Assembly: GCA_027491255.1 (NCBI GenBank)
Contig: JAIXWM010000139.1
Coordinates: 1 to 52,236 of the forward strand
Length of the DNA: 52,236 nt
Direction: 5' to 3'
From: Rubrivivax sp.
GTDB taxonomy: Bacteria; Pseudomonadota; Gammaproteobacteria; Burkholderiales; Burkholderiaceae_C
Positions 24,508-33,589 of this stretch are shown piece after piece. Positions within the stretch are counted from its first letter, which is position 1; each line of letters starts with the position of its first letter. A program made the translations under genes and the position numbers. Below the pieces are notes generated by a model. It was given only the letters and a program-made list of their open reading frames with translations, searched no databases and was not told where the DNA came from.

Positions 24508-25680
24508 ATGGACCCAGTATCCGGATCAGCCCAGCCCCTCGCGGGGATCACGGTCGTCGAGCTCGGCCACAGCGTGGCGGGTCCTTTCGCGTGCCAGATC
24601 CTAGCCGACCTCGGCGCGCAGGTGATCAAGATCGAGAAGGGCGCGGGCGACGACGCACGCCACTGGGGCCCGCCCTTCGTCGACGGCGCATCGGCCACCT
24701 TCCAGGCGCTCAATCGCGGCAAGCGCTCGTTCACGCTCGACCTGCGTGGTCCGGACGACCGGCAGGCGCTGATCGATTTCGTCGTCGCGCGGGCCGATGT
24801 GGTGGTGCAGAACATGCGGCCCGGCCAGGTGGCCGAGCTCGGGCTCGACGCGGCGGGCCTGCGCGCGCTGCAGCCGCGGCTGGTGTACTGCAACATGGGC
24901 GCCTTCGGCGCGGCGGGGCCGCTGGCCGACCGTCCGGGCTACGACCCGCTGATGCAGGCCTTCGGCGGCATCATGAGCGTCGTCGGCGAGCCTGGCGGCG
25001 CGCCGGTGCGGGTGGGCCCGTCCATCGTCGACATGGGCTGCGGCCTGTGGGCCGCGCTCGGGGTGCTCAGTCTGCTGATGCGGCGCCAGCACACCGGCGA
25101 GGGCGGCGTGGTCGACGTCTCGCTGCTGGAGACCTCGATCGGCTGGATGAGCCTGTTCAGCGCGCAATTCCTGGCCGGCGGCAAGCTGCCGTCGAAGAAC
25201 GGCTCCGGCCAGGCCGGCATCGTGCCCTACCGCGCCTACCGCACGGCCGATGGCGACCTCGTCGTCGCCGCCGGCAACGACAAGCTCTTCGCGTCGCTGT
25301 GCGCGGTGCTGGGCCATCCCGAGTGGGCCGCCGACGAGCGCTTTGTCTCCAACCCGTCGCGGGTGGTGAACGCCGCGGCGCTGTACGCGCTGCTCGAGCC
25401 CTGTTTCCTTCAGCGCGGCAACGCCGAGTGGACGGCGCGGCTGGAGGCCGCGGGCATCCCCTGCGCGCCGGTGCAGGACGTGGCGCAGATGCTGGCGCAC
25501 GAGCAGACCCGGGCCATCGGCCTGCTGCAGCAGACGGCGGGCAGCAGCATCCCGCTCGTCGGCCTGCCGCTGTCCCTGGACGGCGTGCGCCCGACCGCGC
25601 CGCGCTCCGCCCCTGCGCTGGGCGAGGCGGGCTCGCTGCGGCAGTTCCTCGCGCAGACACCTTCCCGGGAGAAGTCATGA
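24508..25680 (+). CDS. Class III (CaiB/BaiF) CoA-transferase, first gene of the catabolic operon
   Basis: 390 residues with the family III fold: AGITVVELGHSVAGPFACQ, GAQVIKIEKG, NRGKRSFTLDL and the catalytic Asp D175 in VGPSIVDMGCGL. It would load CoA on the imported acid, probably from succinyl-CoA or acetyl-CoA, and so begin the pathway. It is only a distant paralogue of the CoA-transferase encoded at 7036-8292. ATG 24508 lacks a good Shine-Dalgarno, but no other start fits the conserved N-terminus. The stop overlaps the crotonase ATG (ATGA). Confidence 0.9.
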   Translation: MDPVSGSAQPLAGITVVELGHSVAGPFACQILADLGAQVIKIEKGAGDDARHWGPPFVDGASATFQALNRGKRSFTLDLRGPDDRQALIDFVVARADVVVQNMRPGQVAELGLDAAGLRALQPRLVYCNMGAFGAAGPLADRPGYDPLMQAFGGIMSVVGEPGGAPVRVGPSIVDMGCGLWAALGVLSLLMRRQHTGEGGVVDVSLLETSIGWMSLFSAQFLAGGKLPSKNGSGQAGIVPYRAYRTADGDLVVAAGNDKLFASLCAVLGHPEWAADERFVSNPSRVVNAAALYALLEPCFLQRGNAEWTARLEAAGIPCAPVQDVAQMLAHEQTRAIGLLQQTAGSSIPLVGLPLSLDGVRPTAPRSAPALGEAGSLRQFLAQTPSREKS

Positions 25681-26486
25681 TCCCCGTGCTCGATGGCATG
25701 GAACTGCAGACGCTGCGCCTGGACGAGCCGCAGGCGCATGTGCTGCGCGTCACGCTGGACCGGCCGCAGGTGATGAACGCGATCAACACCCGCATGGGCG
25801 AGGAGTTGCTCGCGCTGTGGCAGCGCCTCGTCCGCGATGCGGGGGCCTGGCGCTGCGTGATCCTCACCGGGGCCGGCGAGCGCGCCTTCTGCGCCGGGGG
25901 CGACCTGAAGGAGCGCGACGGCATGACCGAGGCGCGCTGGCGCGCGCAGCACGAGATCTTCGAGCGCGCCTACTTCGCGTTGCTGGAGGTGCCCGTCCCG
26001 GTGCTGGCCGCGCTCAACGGCGTGGCCTACGGTGGTGGCCTGGAAACGGCACTGGCCTGCGATTTCATCTACGCCGCGCGCCATGTGCGCTGCGCGCTGT
26101 CCGAGGTGCGCCTGGGCATCATGCCCGGTGGTGGTGGCACCCAGAACCTCGCGCGGGCGGTGGGCGAACGCCGCGCGAAGGAGCTGATCCTGCGCGCCCA
26201 GCCCTTCGACGCCGAGCAGGGGCTGGCCTGGGGCCTGTTCAACCGCGTCGTCGCGGCCGAGGAGCTGATGGCCGAGGCGCTGCGCTGCGCGGGCGACATC
26301 GCGGGCAACGGGCCGCTGGCCGTGCGCCAGGCCAAGAAGTCCATCCACCAGGGGCTGCAGAGCGACCTGCTGACGGGCTCGCGCTTCGAGATCGAGGCCT
26401 ACAACCGGCTGGTGTCGTCGAAGGACCGCCTCGAGGGCGTGCGCGCCTTCAACGAGAAGCGGTCACCGCAATTCACAGGGGAGTGA
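25677..26486 (+). CDS. Enoyl-CoA hydratase/isomerase (crotonase) family protein
   Basis: 269 residues. It has the oxyanion-hole segments ERAFCAGGDLKE and NGVAYGGGLE, and both Glu residues used by true hydratases (E123 in GGGLETALACD, E143 in SEVRLGIMPGGGGTQ). Hydration of a 2-enoyl-CoA is therefore chemically possible. In the operon it would act after the acyl-CoA dehydrogenase and give a 3-hydroxyacyl-CoA for the lyase next door. It is coupled by ATGA to the CoA-transferase, and its stop overlaps the GTG of the lyase. Confidence 0.9.
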   Translation: MIPVLDGMELQTLRLDEPQAHVLRVTLDRPQVMNAINTRMGEELLALWQRLVRDAGAWRCVILTGAGERAFCAGGDLKERDGMTEARWRAQHEIFERAYFALLEVPVPVLAALNGVAYGGGLETALACDFIYAARHVRCALSEVRLGIMPGGGGTQNLARAVGERRAKELILRAQPFDAEQGLAWGLFNRVVAAEELMAEALRCAGDIAGNGPLAVRQAKKSIHQGLQSDLLTGSRFEIEAYNRLVSSKDRLEGVRAFNEKRSPQFTGE

Positions 26487-27454
26487 GGCCCGTGGGAACG
26501 ACGAGTGCGAATGCGGTGCTGGTGCGCGAGGTCGGCCTGCGCGACGGTCTGCAGATGCTGGCGCAGTTCATGCCGACGCCGGACAAGCTCGCCTGGATCC
26601 GCGCCGAGCACGCCGCGGGCGTGCGCGAGATCGAGGTCACCTCGCTCGTGCCGGCGCGGCTGGCGCCGCAGTTCGCGGACGCCGAAGCCGTGGTCCGCGA
26701 GGCGCTGACCCTGCCCGGCCTGACGGTGGTGGCCCTGGTGCCGAACCTGCGCGGGGCCGAGCGCGCCTTCGAACTCGGCGCGCACAAGCTGGATTACGTG
26801 GTGTCTGTCAGCCGCACCCACAACCTGCGCAACGTGCGGCGCGAGCGCGAGGCCTCGCTCGAGGACTTCGCCCGCATCGTGCAGGCGCGCGACGCCGCCG
26901 GCCTGCGCGGCCGCGTCACGGTGGCCGGCGGCCTGTCGACGGCCCTGGGCTGCTCCTACGAGGGCCGCATCGCCGTCGACGAGGTGCGCCGCTGCGCCGC
27001 GGCGCTGGCCGAGGCCGGGGCCGACGAGATCGCCGTGGCCGACACCGTAGGCTACGCCGATCCCGGGCTCGTCGCCGAGGTCTTCGCCGCCGTGCGCGCC
27101 GAGACGGGCGACCTGCCGCTGCTGGCCCATTTCCACGACACGCGCGGCCTCGGCCTGGCCAACGTGAAGGCGGCGCTGGACGCCGGCGTGCGCGCCTTCG
27201 ACGCCTCGCTGGGCGGGATCGGCGGCTGCCCGCACGCGCCGGGGGCTACCGGCAACGTGTCCACCGAAGACCTGTGCTTCATGCTCGATGCCCTCGGCCT
27301 GGACAGCGGCATCGACCTGCCGGCCTTGCTCGAGGTTCGCCAACGCCTGGCGCAATGGCTGCCGGGCGAGGCGCTGCACGGCGCCGTCGCCCGCGCCGGC
27401 CTGCCTACGGGCTGGCGTCCTGGGTCCACCCGTTTTTCCGTCCCCACCCCTTGA
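26483..27454 (+). CDS. Hydroxymethylglutaryl-CoA lyase-like enzyme
   Basis: 323 residues of the HMG-CoA-lyase/DRE-TIM family. R20-D21 lies in REVGLRDGLQ, a metal-binding His pair in AHFHDTRGLG, and the signature loop GGIGGCPHAPGATGN, with the essential Cys, near 248-262. The enzyme splits a 3-hydroxy-3-methylglutaryl-CoA-type thioester into acetyl-CoA (or propionyl-CoA) and a keto acid. A strict HMG-CoA role is not proven: the MmgE/PrpD neighbours suggest a substituted analogue. GTG 26483 overlaps the previous stop; GTG 26492, with a better GTGAGG Shine-Dalgarno, is an alternative. Confidence 0.88.
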   Translation: MRPVGTTSANAVLVREVGLRDGLQMLAQFMPTPDKLAWIRAEHAAGVREIEVTSLVPARLAPQFADAEAVVREALTLPGLTVVALVPNLRGAERAFELGAHKLDYVVSVSRTHNLRNVRREREASLEDFARIVQARDAAGLRGRVTVAGGLSTALGCSYEGRIAVDEVRRCAAALAEAGADEIAVADTVGYADPGLVAEVFAAVRAETGDLPLLAHFHDTRGLGLANVKAALDAGVRAFDASLGGIGGCPHAPGATGNVSTEDLCFMLDALGLDSGIDLPALLEVRQRLAQWLPGEALHGAVARAGLPTGWRPGSTRFSVPTP

Positions 27455-27480
27455 CCGGCACGCCTGCCGCCCTCCCAGCG

Positions 27481-28668
27481 ATGAGCATCCCCCCCGACAG
27501 CGCCGAAGCGGCCCTGGCCCGCGAGGACCACCCCGAGATCCGCGAAAGCGTGCGCCGGATCTGCGCCGACTTCCCCGGCAGCTACTGGCGCGATCTCGAC
27601 GCGCGCGACGCCTACCCCTCGGCCTTCGTCGAGGCGATGACGCGCGCGGGCTACCTGGCGGCGCTGATCCCCGAAGCCTACGGCGGCGCGGGCCTGCCGC
27701 TGCGCGCCGCCGGCGTCGTGCTCGAGGAGATCCACGCCAGCGGCGGCAACGCCTCGGCCACCCACGCCCAGATGTACACGATGGGCACGGTGCTGCGCCA
27801 CGGCAGCCAGGAGCAGAAGCAGCGCTACCTGCCCGAGATCGCCGCTGGCCGTCTGCGCCTGCAGGCCTTCGGCGTCAGCGAGCCCTCGGTGGGCACCGAC
27901 ACCACGCGCCTGAAGACCCGGGCCGTGCGCGACGGCGACCACTACGTCATCGACGGCCAGAAGATCTGGACCTCGCGCGCGCTGTACTCCGACCTGATGC
28001 TGCTGCTGGCGCGCACGACGCCGCTGGAGCAGGTGCAGCGCCGCACCGAGGGGCTGTCGGTCTTCCTGGTGGACATGCGCGAGGCCGTCGGCCGCGGCAT
28101 GACGATCCGGCCGATCGAGACGATGATCAACCACAACACCACCGAGGTGTTCTTCGACGGCCTGCGCATCCCCACCTCCAGCCTCATCGGCGAGGAGGGG
28201 CGGGGCCTGCGCTACATCATGGACGGCATGAATTCCGAGCGCATCCTCGTCTCGCACGAGTCGCTCGGGGATGCGCGCTGGTTCATCCGCACCGCGGTGG
28301 ACTACGCGAAGCAGCGCGTCGTCTTCAACCGGCCCATCGGCCAGAACCAGGGCATCCAGTTCCCCCTGGCGCGCGCCCACGCGCAACACCGGGCCGCAGA
28401 CCTGATGGTGCGCCACGCCGCCGCCATGTTCGAGGCCGGACTGCCCTGCGGCGAGGAGGCCAACCTGTCCAAGCTGCTGAGCGCCGAAGCCGCCTGGGAG
28501 GCCGCCGAGGCCTGCGTGCAGACACACGGCGGCTTCGCGTATGCACGCGAATACGACGTCGAACGCAAGTGGCGCGAGGCGCGGGTGCAGCGCACGGCGC
28601 CGATCTCGACCAACCTCATCCTCGCCTACATCGCCGAGCACGTGCTCGGGCTGCCGAGGTCGTATTGA
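27481..28668 (+). CDS. Acyl-CoA dehydrogenase
   Basis: 395 residues with the three-part fold: N-terminal helices, the FAD-contact strand LQAFGVSEPSVGTDTTRLKT, KIWTSRALYSD, and the C-terminal bundle with TVDYAKQRVVFNRPIGQNQG-like and QTHGGFAYAREYDVERKWRE segments. The ending APISTNLILAYIAEHVLGLPRS marks the subgroup. It oxidises an acyl-CoA to the 2-enoyl-CoA using FAD and an electron-transfer flavoprotein, not encoded here. ATG 27481 starts the conserved part; the longer frame upstream is antisense-like. The gene is separated by only 26 bases from the lyase and overlaps the next ATG (TGATG). Confidence 0.9.
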   Translation: MSIPPDSAEAALAREDHPEIRESVRRICADFPGSYWRDLDARDAYPSAFVEAMTRAGYLAALIPEAYGGAGLPLRAAGVVLEEIHASGGNASATHAQMYTMGTVLRHGSQEQKQRYLPEIAAGRLRLQAFGVSEPSVGTDTTRLKTRAVRDGDHYVIDGQKIWTSRALYSDLMLLLARTTPLEQVQRRTEGLSVFLVDMREAVGRGMTIRPIETMINHNTTEVFFDGLRIPTSSLIGEEGRGLRYIMDGMNSERILVSHESLGDARWFIRTAVDYAKQRVVFNRPIGQNQGIQFPLARAHAQHRAADLMVRHAAAMFEAGLPCGEEANLSKLLSAEAAWEAAEACVQTHGGFAYAREYDVERKWREARVQRTAPISTNLILAYIAEHVLGLPRSY

Positions 28669-30011
28669 TGAACGGGCACCCGATGCCGGCGGGGACCCCC
28701 ATCGCCCGGGCCGCAGGCCGGTGGCTGCAGGCCCTGACGCCTGAGCAGGTGCCGGCCCAGGCCCTGGAGTCGGTACGGCGCGGGATGCTCGACTGCATGG
28801 GCGTGCTGCTGGCCGGGCGCGACGAGCCGGTCGTCGGCCTGGTGTGCGCGCTGGCGCACGTGCAAGCGCAGCCTGGGCCAGGTCTGGCGCCGGTGCTGGT
28901 CGATCGCGGTCACGCCGCCGTCGCCGACGCGGCCTGGATCGACAGCGTTGCCGCGCATGCCCTCGACTTCGACGACACGGGCCTGGACGGGCACCCGAGC
29001 GTGGTCCTCGCGCCCGTGGTCCAGGCCCTGGGCCATGCGCTAGGGGTCGACGCCGCGGGTCGGCGCTGCGCCTACCTCGCAGGCTACGAGGTCTGGGCCG
29101 AGATGGTGCTGCGCGAGCCGGACAAGCACCACGGCAAGGGCTGGCACCCGACGGCGGTGTTCGGGCCGGTGGCCGCCGCGGCCGCCGCCGCCTGGCTGCT
29201 CGAGCTCGACGCCGTGCATGTCGAGCACGCCCTGGGCCTGGCGGCTTCGATGGCCGCCGGCGTCGTGGCCAATTTCGGCTCGATGGCCAAGCCGGTGCAG
29301 GTGGGGCTGGCCGCGCGCAACGGCATCCTGGCCGCGCAGATGGCTGCGCGCGGTGTGACCGCCGCGGTCGACGCGCTGGACAGCCCCAAGGGGCTGCTGG
29401 CCGCGCTGTCGCCGCGTGCCCGGGTGCGCCTGGGTGGCGAGCCGGGTTTCGGGCACCACTGGCGCATCCTCGAGCACGGCATCAGCGTCAAGCGCTACCC
29501 GGTGTGCTACGCCCTGCACCGGGCGGTCGATGCGGCGCTCGCCTTGCGGCCTCAACTGCCTGCGGGGCGCGAGATCCGGCGCGTGGTCGTCGAACTCGGG
29601 CCCCTGCAGGCCCAGATGCTGCGCCAGGACCTGCCGGCCACCGGCCTGCAGGCCAAGTTCAGCGCGCCGTACGCCATCGCTTGCGCGCTCGTCCGCGGCC
29701 ATCTGGACCTGCAGGATCTGAGCGATGCGGCCGTCGCCGAGCCGGAAGTGGCGGCGCTGATGACGCGCGTCGAGGTGCGGCCGCTCGATCAGCCCGACCT
29801 GCAGGATCCCCTGTTCTCGGTCGCCGACCGGGTCGAGGTCACGCTCGCCGACGCCAGTGTCTGGAACTCTGAACCGGTGCGCCGCGCCCGGGGGCACGCC
29901 ACCCGGCCGCTGGACGAGGCCGAGACGCGCGAGAAGTTCATGGCCTGCGCGAGCCTGACCTGCAGCCCGCTCGATGCCGCCGCCCATTGGCGGCGCCTGT
30001 CTTCTGACTGA
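28668..30011 (+). CDS. MmgE/PrpD-family protein (first of three)
   Basis: 447 residues. It has the family landmarks DCMGVLLAGRD, the active-site-type segment HALDFDDTGLDGHPSVVLAP (near residues 96-115), YEVWAEMVL, HPTAVFGPVAAAAAAAWLL, SVKRYPVCYALH and VTLADASVW. The family includes 2-methylcitrate dehydratase and cis-aconitate decarboxylase, which act on small di- and tricarboxylates. The His, Asp-Asp and Lys segments are intact, suggesting an active enzyme; the substrate cannot be read. ATG overlaps the preceding stop. Confidence 0.87.
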   Translation: MNGHPMPAGTPIARAAGRWLQALTPEQVPAQALESVRRGMLDCMGVLLAGRDEPVVGLVCALAHVQAQPGPGLAPVLVDRGHAAVADAAWIDSVAAHALDFDDTGLDGHPSVVLAPVVQALGHALGVDAAGRRCAYLAGYEVWAEMVLREPDKHHGKGWHPTAVFGPVAAAAAAAWLLELDAVHVEHALGLAASMAAGVVANFGSMAKPVQVGLAARNGILAAQMAARGVTAAVDALDSPKGLLAALSPRARVRLGGEPGFGHHWRILEHGISVKRYPVCYALHRAVDAALALRPQLPAGREIRRVVVELGPLQAQMLRQDLPATGLQAKFSAPYAIACALVRGHLDLQDLSDAAVAEPEVAALMTRVEVRPLDQPDLQDPLFSVADRVEVTLADASVWNSEPVRRARGHATRPLDEAETREKFMACASLTCSPLDAAAHWRRLSSD

Positions 30012-30036
30012 GACGCTGCGGCGCGCCCGACAGTCC

Positions 30037-31437
30037 ATGACACATCCGCCCGCCACCGTTCCCGTCACCTCGTTCGCCGAGTGCCTGGCGCGAGTCTGCC
30101 TGGCCCCTGCGTCGGTCGTGCTGAAGCACGAAGCCTGGGTGCGAGCGCTGCTGCTCGACACCCTGGGCTGTGCCGTCGCAGCGCGCGGGCATGCGGCGGT
30201 CGCCCATGCGGCGGTTGCGGCGGCTGCGCTCGGCGCCGGGACGGCAGCGCGCGGCCTGGGCAGCGCGCTGCCGCTCAGCGCATCGGGCGCCGTGCTCGAC
30301 AGCGGCGCGGCGATCCGGGCCCTGGACTACAACGACTTCTACTGGGGCCCCGGCATCGGCGGTCACCCGAGCGACTTGTTCGCCGTCGGCCTGTCGCTGG
30401 CGCAGCGGGAGCGCAGCGCGCTCGGTGAGTTTCTCGGCGCGATGGCGGTCGGCTACGAGATCTACCTGCGCATCCTGGACCGGATGGACGCCGATGGCGC
30501 CTTCGACCACACGAGCGCGATGGGCCTGGCGGGCGCAGCCTTGGGCGCGCGCCTGATGCGGCTGGACGAGACGAGGACAGCGCACGCACTGGCGATGGCC
30601 GCGGTGCTGGGGCCGTCGATGTACGCGCTGCGCCAGGGCGCCATCTGCGAGGCCAAGGCCGCCGCCCCGGCGCTCGCCTCGCTCGGGGCGCTGGCGGCCC
30701 TGGATCTGGCCCGCGCCGGCATGACCGGTCCGGTGCATGCCGCAGGCGGGCCCAGGGGCCTGGGCGGCTGGCTGCCTGAGCCGCAAGCGCTGGCGGCCCC
30801 GCTGGAAGCGACCCCGGCGGCCTGGCGGCTGGCGCACGTGAGCATCAAGCGCTACCCCTGCATCGGCACGGCACAGGCCGCGGTCCACGCTGCCTGCGAA
30901 ATGCACCGCGCGGTGCGCGCGGCGGGTGGCACGCTGGAGGCGGTGCAGGTGCGCCTGACGCGCTCCACCCTGATCGCACACCAGACCTCCGACGCCTACC
31001 GGCGCCCGGACGACCGCGAGACCGCCGACCACAGCTTCTTCAGCCTGATGTCGATGGCGCTGTGCGACGGCGACCTCACCCCCGGGCAGTTCGAGCGCGG
31101 CCGCTACCGCGACCCGGACGTCCTGCGCATGTCGGACCGCCTGGGCTTCGACGTCACCTTGCCGCCGCGCGAGGCCGGGCAGTTCTGCGCCGAACTGCAG
31201 GCGCGCCTGGACGACGGGCGCGTCATCGACGTGGCGGTCGATCGTCCCCCCGGTCACCCCCTGGCTCCGCTGAGCGCGGACGAGTTGCTGCGCAAGTGGC
31301 GCGCGTGCTGCGAAGGGCGCATCGGCGCCGGCGCGCGCGACGCGCTGGCGCAGGCCTGCCTCCACGACCCGCTCGACGTTCCCGTCGAGCGGCTCCTCCA
31401 GCCCCTGCTGCAAGTGCCCATCGACATCGAACCATGA
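30037..31437 (+). CDS. MmgE/PrpD-family protein (second of three)
   Basis: 466 residues, clearly diverged from the upstream copy. It has DTLGCAVAARG, IRALDYNDFYWGPGIGGHPSD (residues about 94-114), the loop FDHTSAMGLAGAALGA, SIKRYPCIGTAQAAVH and HPLAPLSADELLRKW. The substrate-loop YNDFYWGPG replaces the HALDFDDTG of the first copy, which suggests a different substrate or a heteromeric partner. ATG 30037 lies 25 bases after the previous stop. The stop overlaps the next ATG (ATGA). Confidence 0.86.
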   Translation: MTHPPATVPVTSFAECLARVCLAPASVVLKHEAWVRALLLDTLGCAVAARGHAAVAHAAVAAAALGAGTAARGLGSALPLSASGAVLDSGAAIRALDYNDFYWGPGIGGHPSDLFAVGLSLAQRERSALGEFLGAMAVGYEIYLRILDRMDADGAFDHTSAMGLAGAALGARLMRLDETRTAHALAMAAVLGPSMYALRQGAICEAKAAAPALASLGALAALDLARAGMTGPVHAAGGPRGLGGWLPEPQALAAPLEATPAAWRLAHVSIKRYPCIGTAQAAVHAACEMHRAVRAAGGTLEAVQVRLTRSTLIAHQTSDAYRRPDDRETADHSFFSLMSMALCDGDLTPGQFERGRYRDPDVLRMSDRLGFDVTLPPREAGQFCAELQARLDDGRVIDVAVDRPPGHPLAPLSADELLRKWRACCEGRIGAGARDALAQACLHDPLDVPVERLLQPLLQVPIDIEP

Positions 31438-32198
31438 TCGACGCCCTCCCACTGAAGGACCGCGTGGCCATCGTGACGGGCAGCGCCCGTCGCATCGGCC
31501 GCTCGATCGCCCTGGAGCTCGCCCATCGTGGCGCCTCCATCGTCGTCCACAGCCGCGCCGACGAGGCCGGTGCGCAGGAAACGGCGCGCCTCGTGGGCGA
31601 GCTCGGCGCCGAGGCCCGCGTGTGCATCACCGACCTCACCAGCGAGGCGGGCGCCGCCGCCCTGGTGGACGTCGCGTCCCAGGCCTGGGGCCGGCTCGAC
31701 ATCCTCGTCAACAACGCGGCGGTCCGCCGGCCTGTGGCCTTCGAAGACCTGGACTTCGCCGAGTGGCGCGCCATCATGTCGGTGGTGCTCGACGGCACCT
31801 TCCTGTGCTGCCGGGCGGCGGCCCCGCTGCTGCGGGCCTCGGGCCAGGGGCGCATCGTCAACATCGGCGGCATCACGAGCCACATCGGCGCCCATGAACG
31901 CGCGCACGTGGTGGCAGCCAAGGCTGGCGTCGTCGGCCTGACGAAGGCACTGTCCCAGGACCTCGGCGCTGCCGGCGTGACCGTCAACTGCATCGCGCCG
32001 GGCCTGATCGAGGACCCTGCCGACGACGCTGTGTCTTCCGGCTTCAGGCGCCGGCACACGCCGCTGGAGAAGATCCCGCTGCGTCGCGCCGGGGTGCCGC
32101 AGGACGTCGCCCAGGCTGTTGCCGTGCTGTGCTGTGACGAGATGGCCTACGTGACCGGCCAGACCATCCACGTCAACGGAGGCGTCTTTCCATGGTGA
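31434..32198 (+). CDS. Short-chain dehydrogenase/reductase-like protein lacking the catalytic Tyr
   Basis: 254 residues. The cofactor half is normal: TGSARRIG (15-22) for nucleotide binding and NNAA at 93-96. In the active site the usual YxxxK reads VVAAK (159-163). The Lys stays, but Tyr is Val159, and the preceding catalytic Ser position is Gly146 (IVNIGG). The C-terminus is standard (VTGQTIHVNGG). It may be a non-redox Rossmann protein or use another base (H158 is adjacent). It is coupled on both sides: ATGA with the upstream MmgE/PrpD gene and a 7-base overlap with the next one. Confidence 0.85.
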   Translation: MIDALPLKDRVAIVTGSARRIGRSIALELAHRGASIVVHSRADEAGAQETARLVGELGAEARVCITDLTSEAGAAALVDVASQAWGRLDILVNNAAVRRPVAFEDLDFAEWRAIMSVVLDGTFLCCRAAAPLLRASGQGRIVNIGGITSHIGAHERAHVVAAKAGVVGLTKALSQDLGAAGVTVNCIAPGLIEDPADDAVSSGFRRRHTPLEKIPLRRAGVPQDVAQAVAVLCCDEMAYVTGQTIHVNGGVFPW

Positions 32199-33553
32199 CG
32201 CAGACCCTGGCGGAACATATCGCCGCGGCGCGGCAGGCCGAACTGCCGCAAGCAGTGCGGGCCAAGGCCCGGTTGCACGTGCTCGACACCCTGGCGGCCA
32301 TGGTCTCGGGCAGCCGCCTGCCCGCCGGCCTGATGGCGGCCGAGTGGGTCGTGACGCAAGGGGCCGCCGGCCCCGCGCGCGTGGCCGGCACCCGGCTGCG
32401 CGCGCATCCGCAGTTCGCGGCGCTGGCCAACGGGGTGCTTGCACACGCCGACGAGACCGACGACTCCCACGCGCCCTCGCTCACGCATCCCGGCTGCGCC
32501 GTCGTCCCGGCGGCCCTGACACTGGCCGACGCCCACGGTCTCGGCGGCGACGTCCTGCTGCGCTCCGTCGTCACCGGCTACGACGTCGGCACGCGCGTGT
32601 CCCGCGCGCTTGGTGGCGAGCGCTACTTCGACCGGCACCACAGCTCCCACGCCGTGGGCGGGCTGTTCGGCGCCACGGCGGCGGCCTCGGTGCTGATGGG
32701 CTTCGACGCGCGCCGGTGCGCCTACATGCTGGCCTATGCCGTGCAGCAGGCGTCGGGCAACGCCTGCTGGCGCCGCGATCCGGACCACATCGAGAAGGCC
32801 TTCGACTTCGGCGGCATGCCCGCGCAGCAGGCCGTGCTGGCCGCGAGCCTGGTGGCCGCGGGCTTCACGGGCTCGCGCGAGCCGCTGGAAGGCGTGCCCG
32901 GGCTGTTCGCCGCCCACGCGGCGTCGGCTGAGCCGGCGCTGGCCGTGCAGGGTCTGGGTTCGGACTACGCGGTGATGGAGACGGCCATCAAGAAGTGGTG
33001 CGTCGGCTCCCCGATCCAGGCGGCGCTGGACTCGCTGCAGCACCTGATGGCGCACGAGGGCGTGACGGCCGGCGAGGTCGACCGCATCGTCGTCGCGCTG
33101 CCGCGCCAGGCGGCGCCGGTCGTCGACCGCCGCGACATGCCGGCGGTCAATCTGCAGCACCAGCTGGCCTTGCTGCTGATCGATGGCCAGGTGGGTTTCG
33201 AGTCGGGCCACGACCTGGAGCGCATGCGCGATCCCGCCGTGCTGGCCTTGGGTGATCGCATCTTCATCGACCCGCGCGTCGACGATGACTTCACGGCCCA
33301 CCCCCGGCAGGCGATCGTGACCGTCTTGCGGCCGGGGGGCGCGCCGGTCTCGCACCACACGCGGCACGTACGCGGGACGCCGGGCAACCCGATGAGCGAG
33401 CAGGAGGTGCACGCCAAGGCCCGAGACCTCATGGGTCCGGTCCTCGGGTCGCGCCGATGCGAAGCCCTGCTGCGCGCGGTCTCGGATCTCGAGACCCTGC
33501 CGTGCGTTCGCCCCCTGATCGACCTGCTGCAGCCTGGCCTTGAGGACGGTTGA
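32192..33553 (+). CDS. MmgE/PrpD-family protein (third of three)
   Basis: 453 residues: LDTLAAMVSGSRLPAG, the active-site-type HADETDDSHAPSLTHPGCAV segment (about 89-108), RYFDRHHSSHAVGGLFGATA and a central IKKWCVGSPIQAALD where the other copies have SVKRYP or SIKRYP. The C-terminus ends GTPGNPMSEQEVHAKA, a usual family ending. It is a third, distinct type of this enzyme family in the same operon. Its start lies inside the end of the SDR gene. Confidence 0.87.
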   Translation: MVTQTLAEHIAAARQAELPQAVRAKARLHVLDTLAAMVSGSRLPAGLMAAEWVVTQGAAGPARVAGTRLRAHPQFAALANGVLAHADETDDSHAPSLTHPGCAVVPAALTLADAHGLGGDVLLRSVVTGYDVGTRVSRALGGERYFDRHHSSHAVGGLFGATAAASVLMGFDARRCAYMLAYAVQQASGNACWRRDPDHIEKAFDFGGMPAQQAVLAASLVAAGFTGSREPLEGVPGLFAAHAASAEPALAVQGLGSDYAVMETAIKKWCVGSPIQAALDSLQHLMAHEGVTAGEVDRIVVALPRQAAPVVDRRDMPAVNLQHQLALLLIDGQVGFESGHDLERMRDPAVLALGDRIFIDPRVDDDFTAHPRQAIVTVLRPGGAPVSHHTRHVRGTPGNPMSEQEVHAKARDLMGPVLGSRRCEALLRAVSDLETLPCVRPLIDLLQPGLEDG

Positions 33554-33589
33554 GCCTTGCAGCGACACACTTCACGAGAGGAGTCTGAA

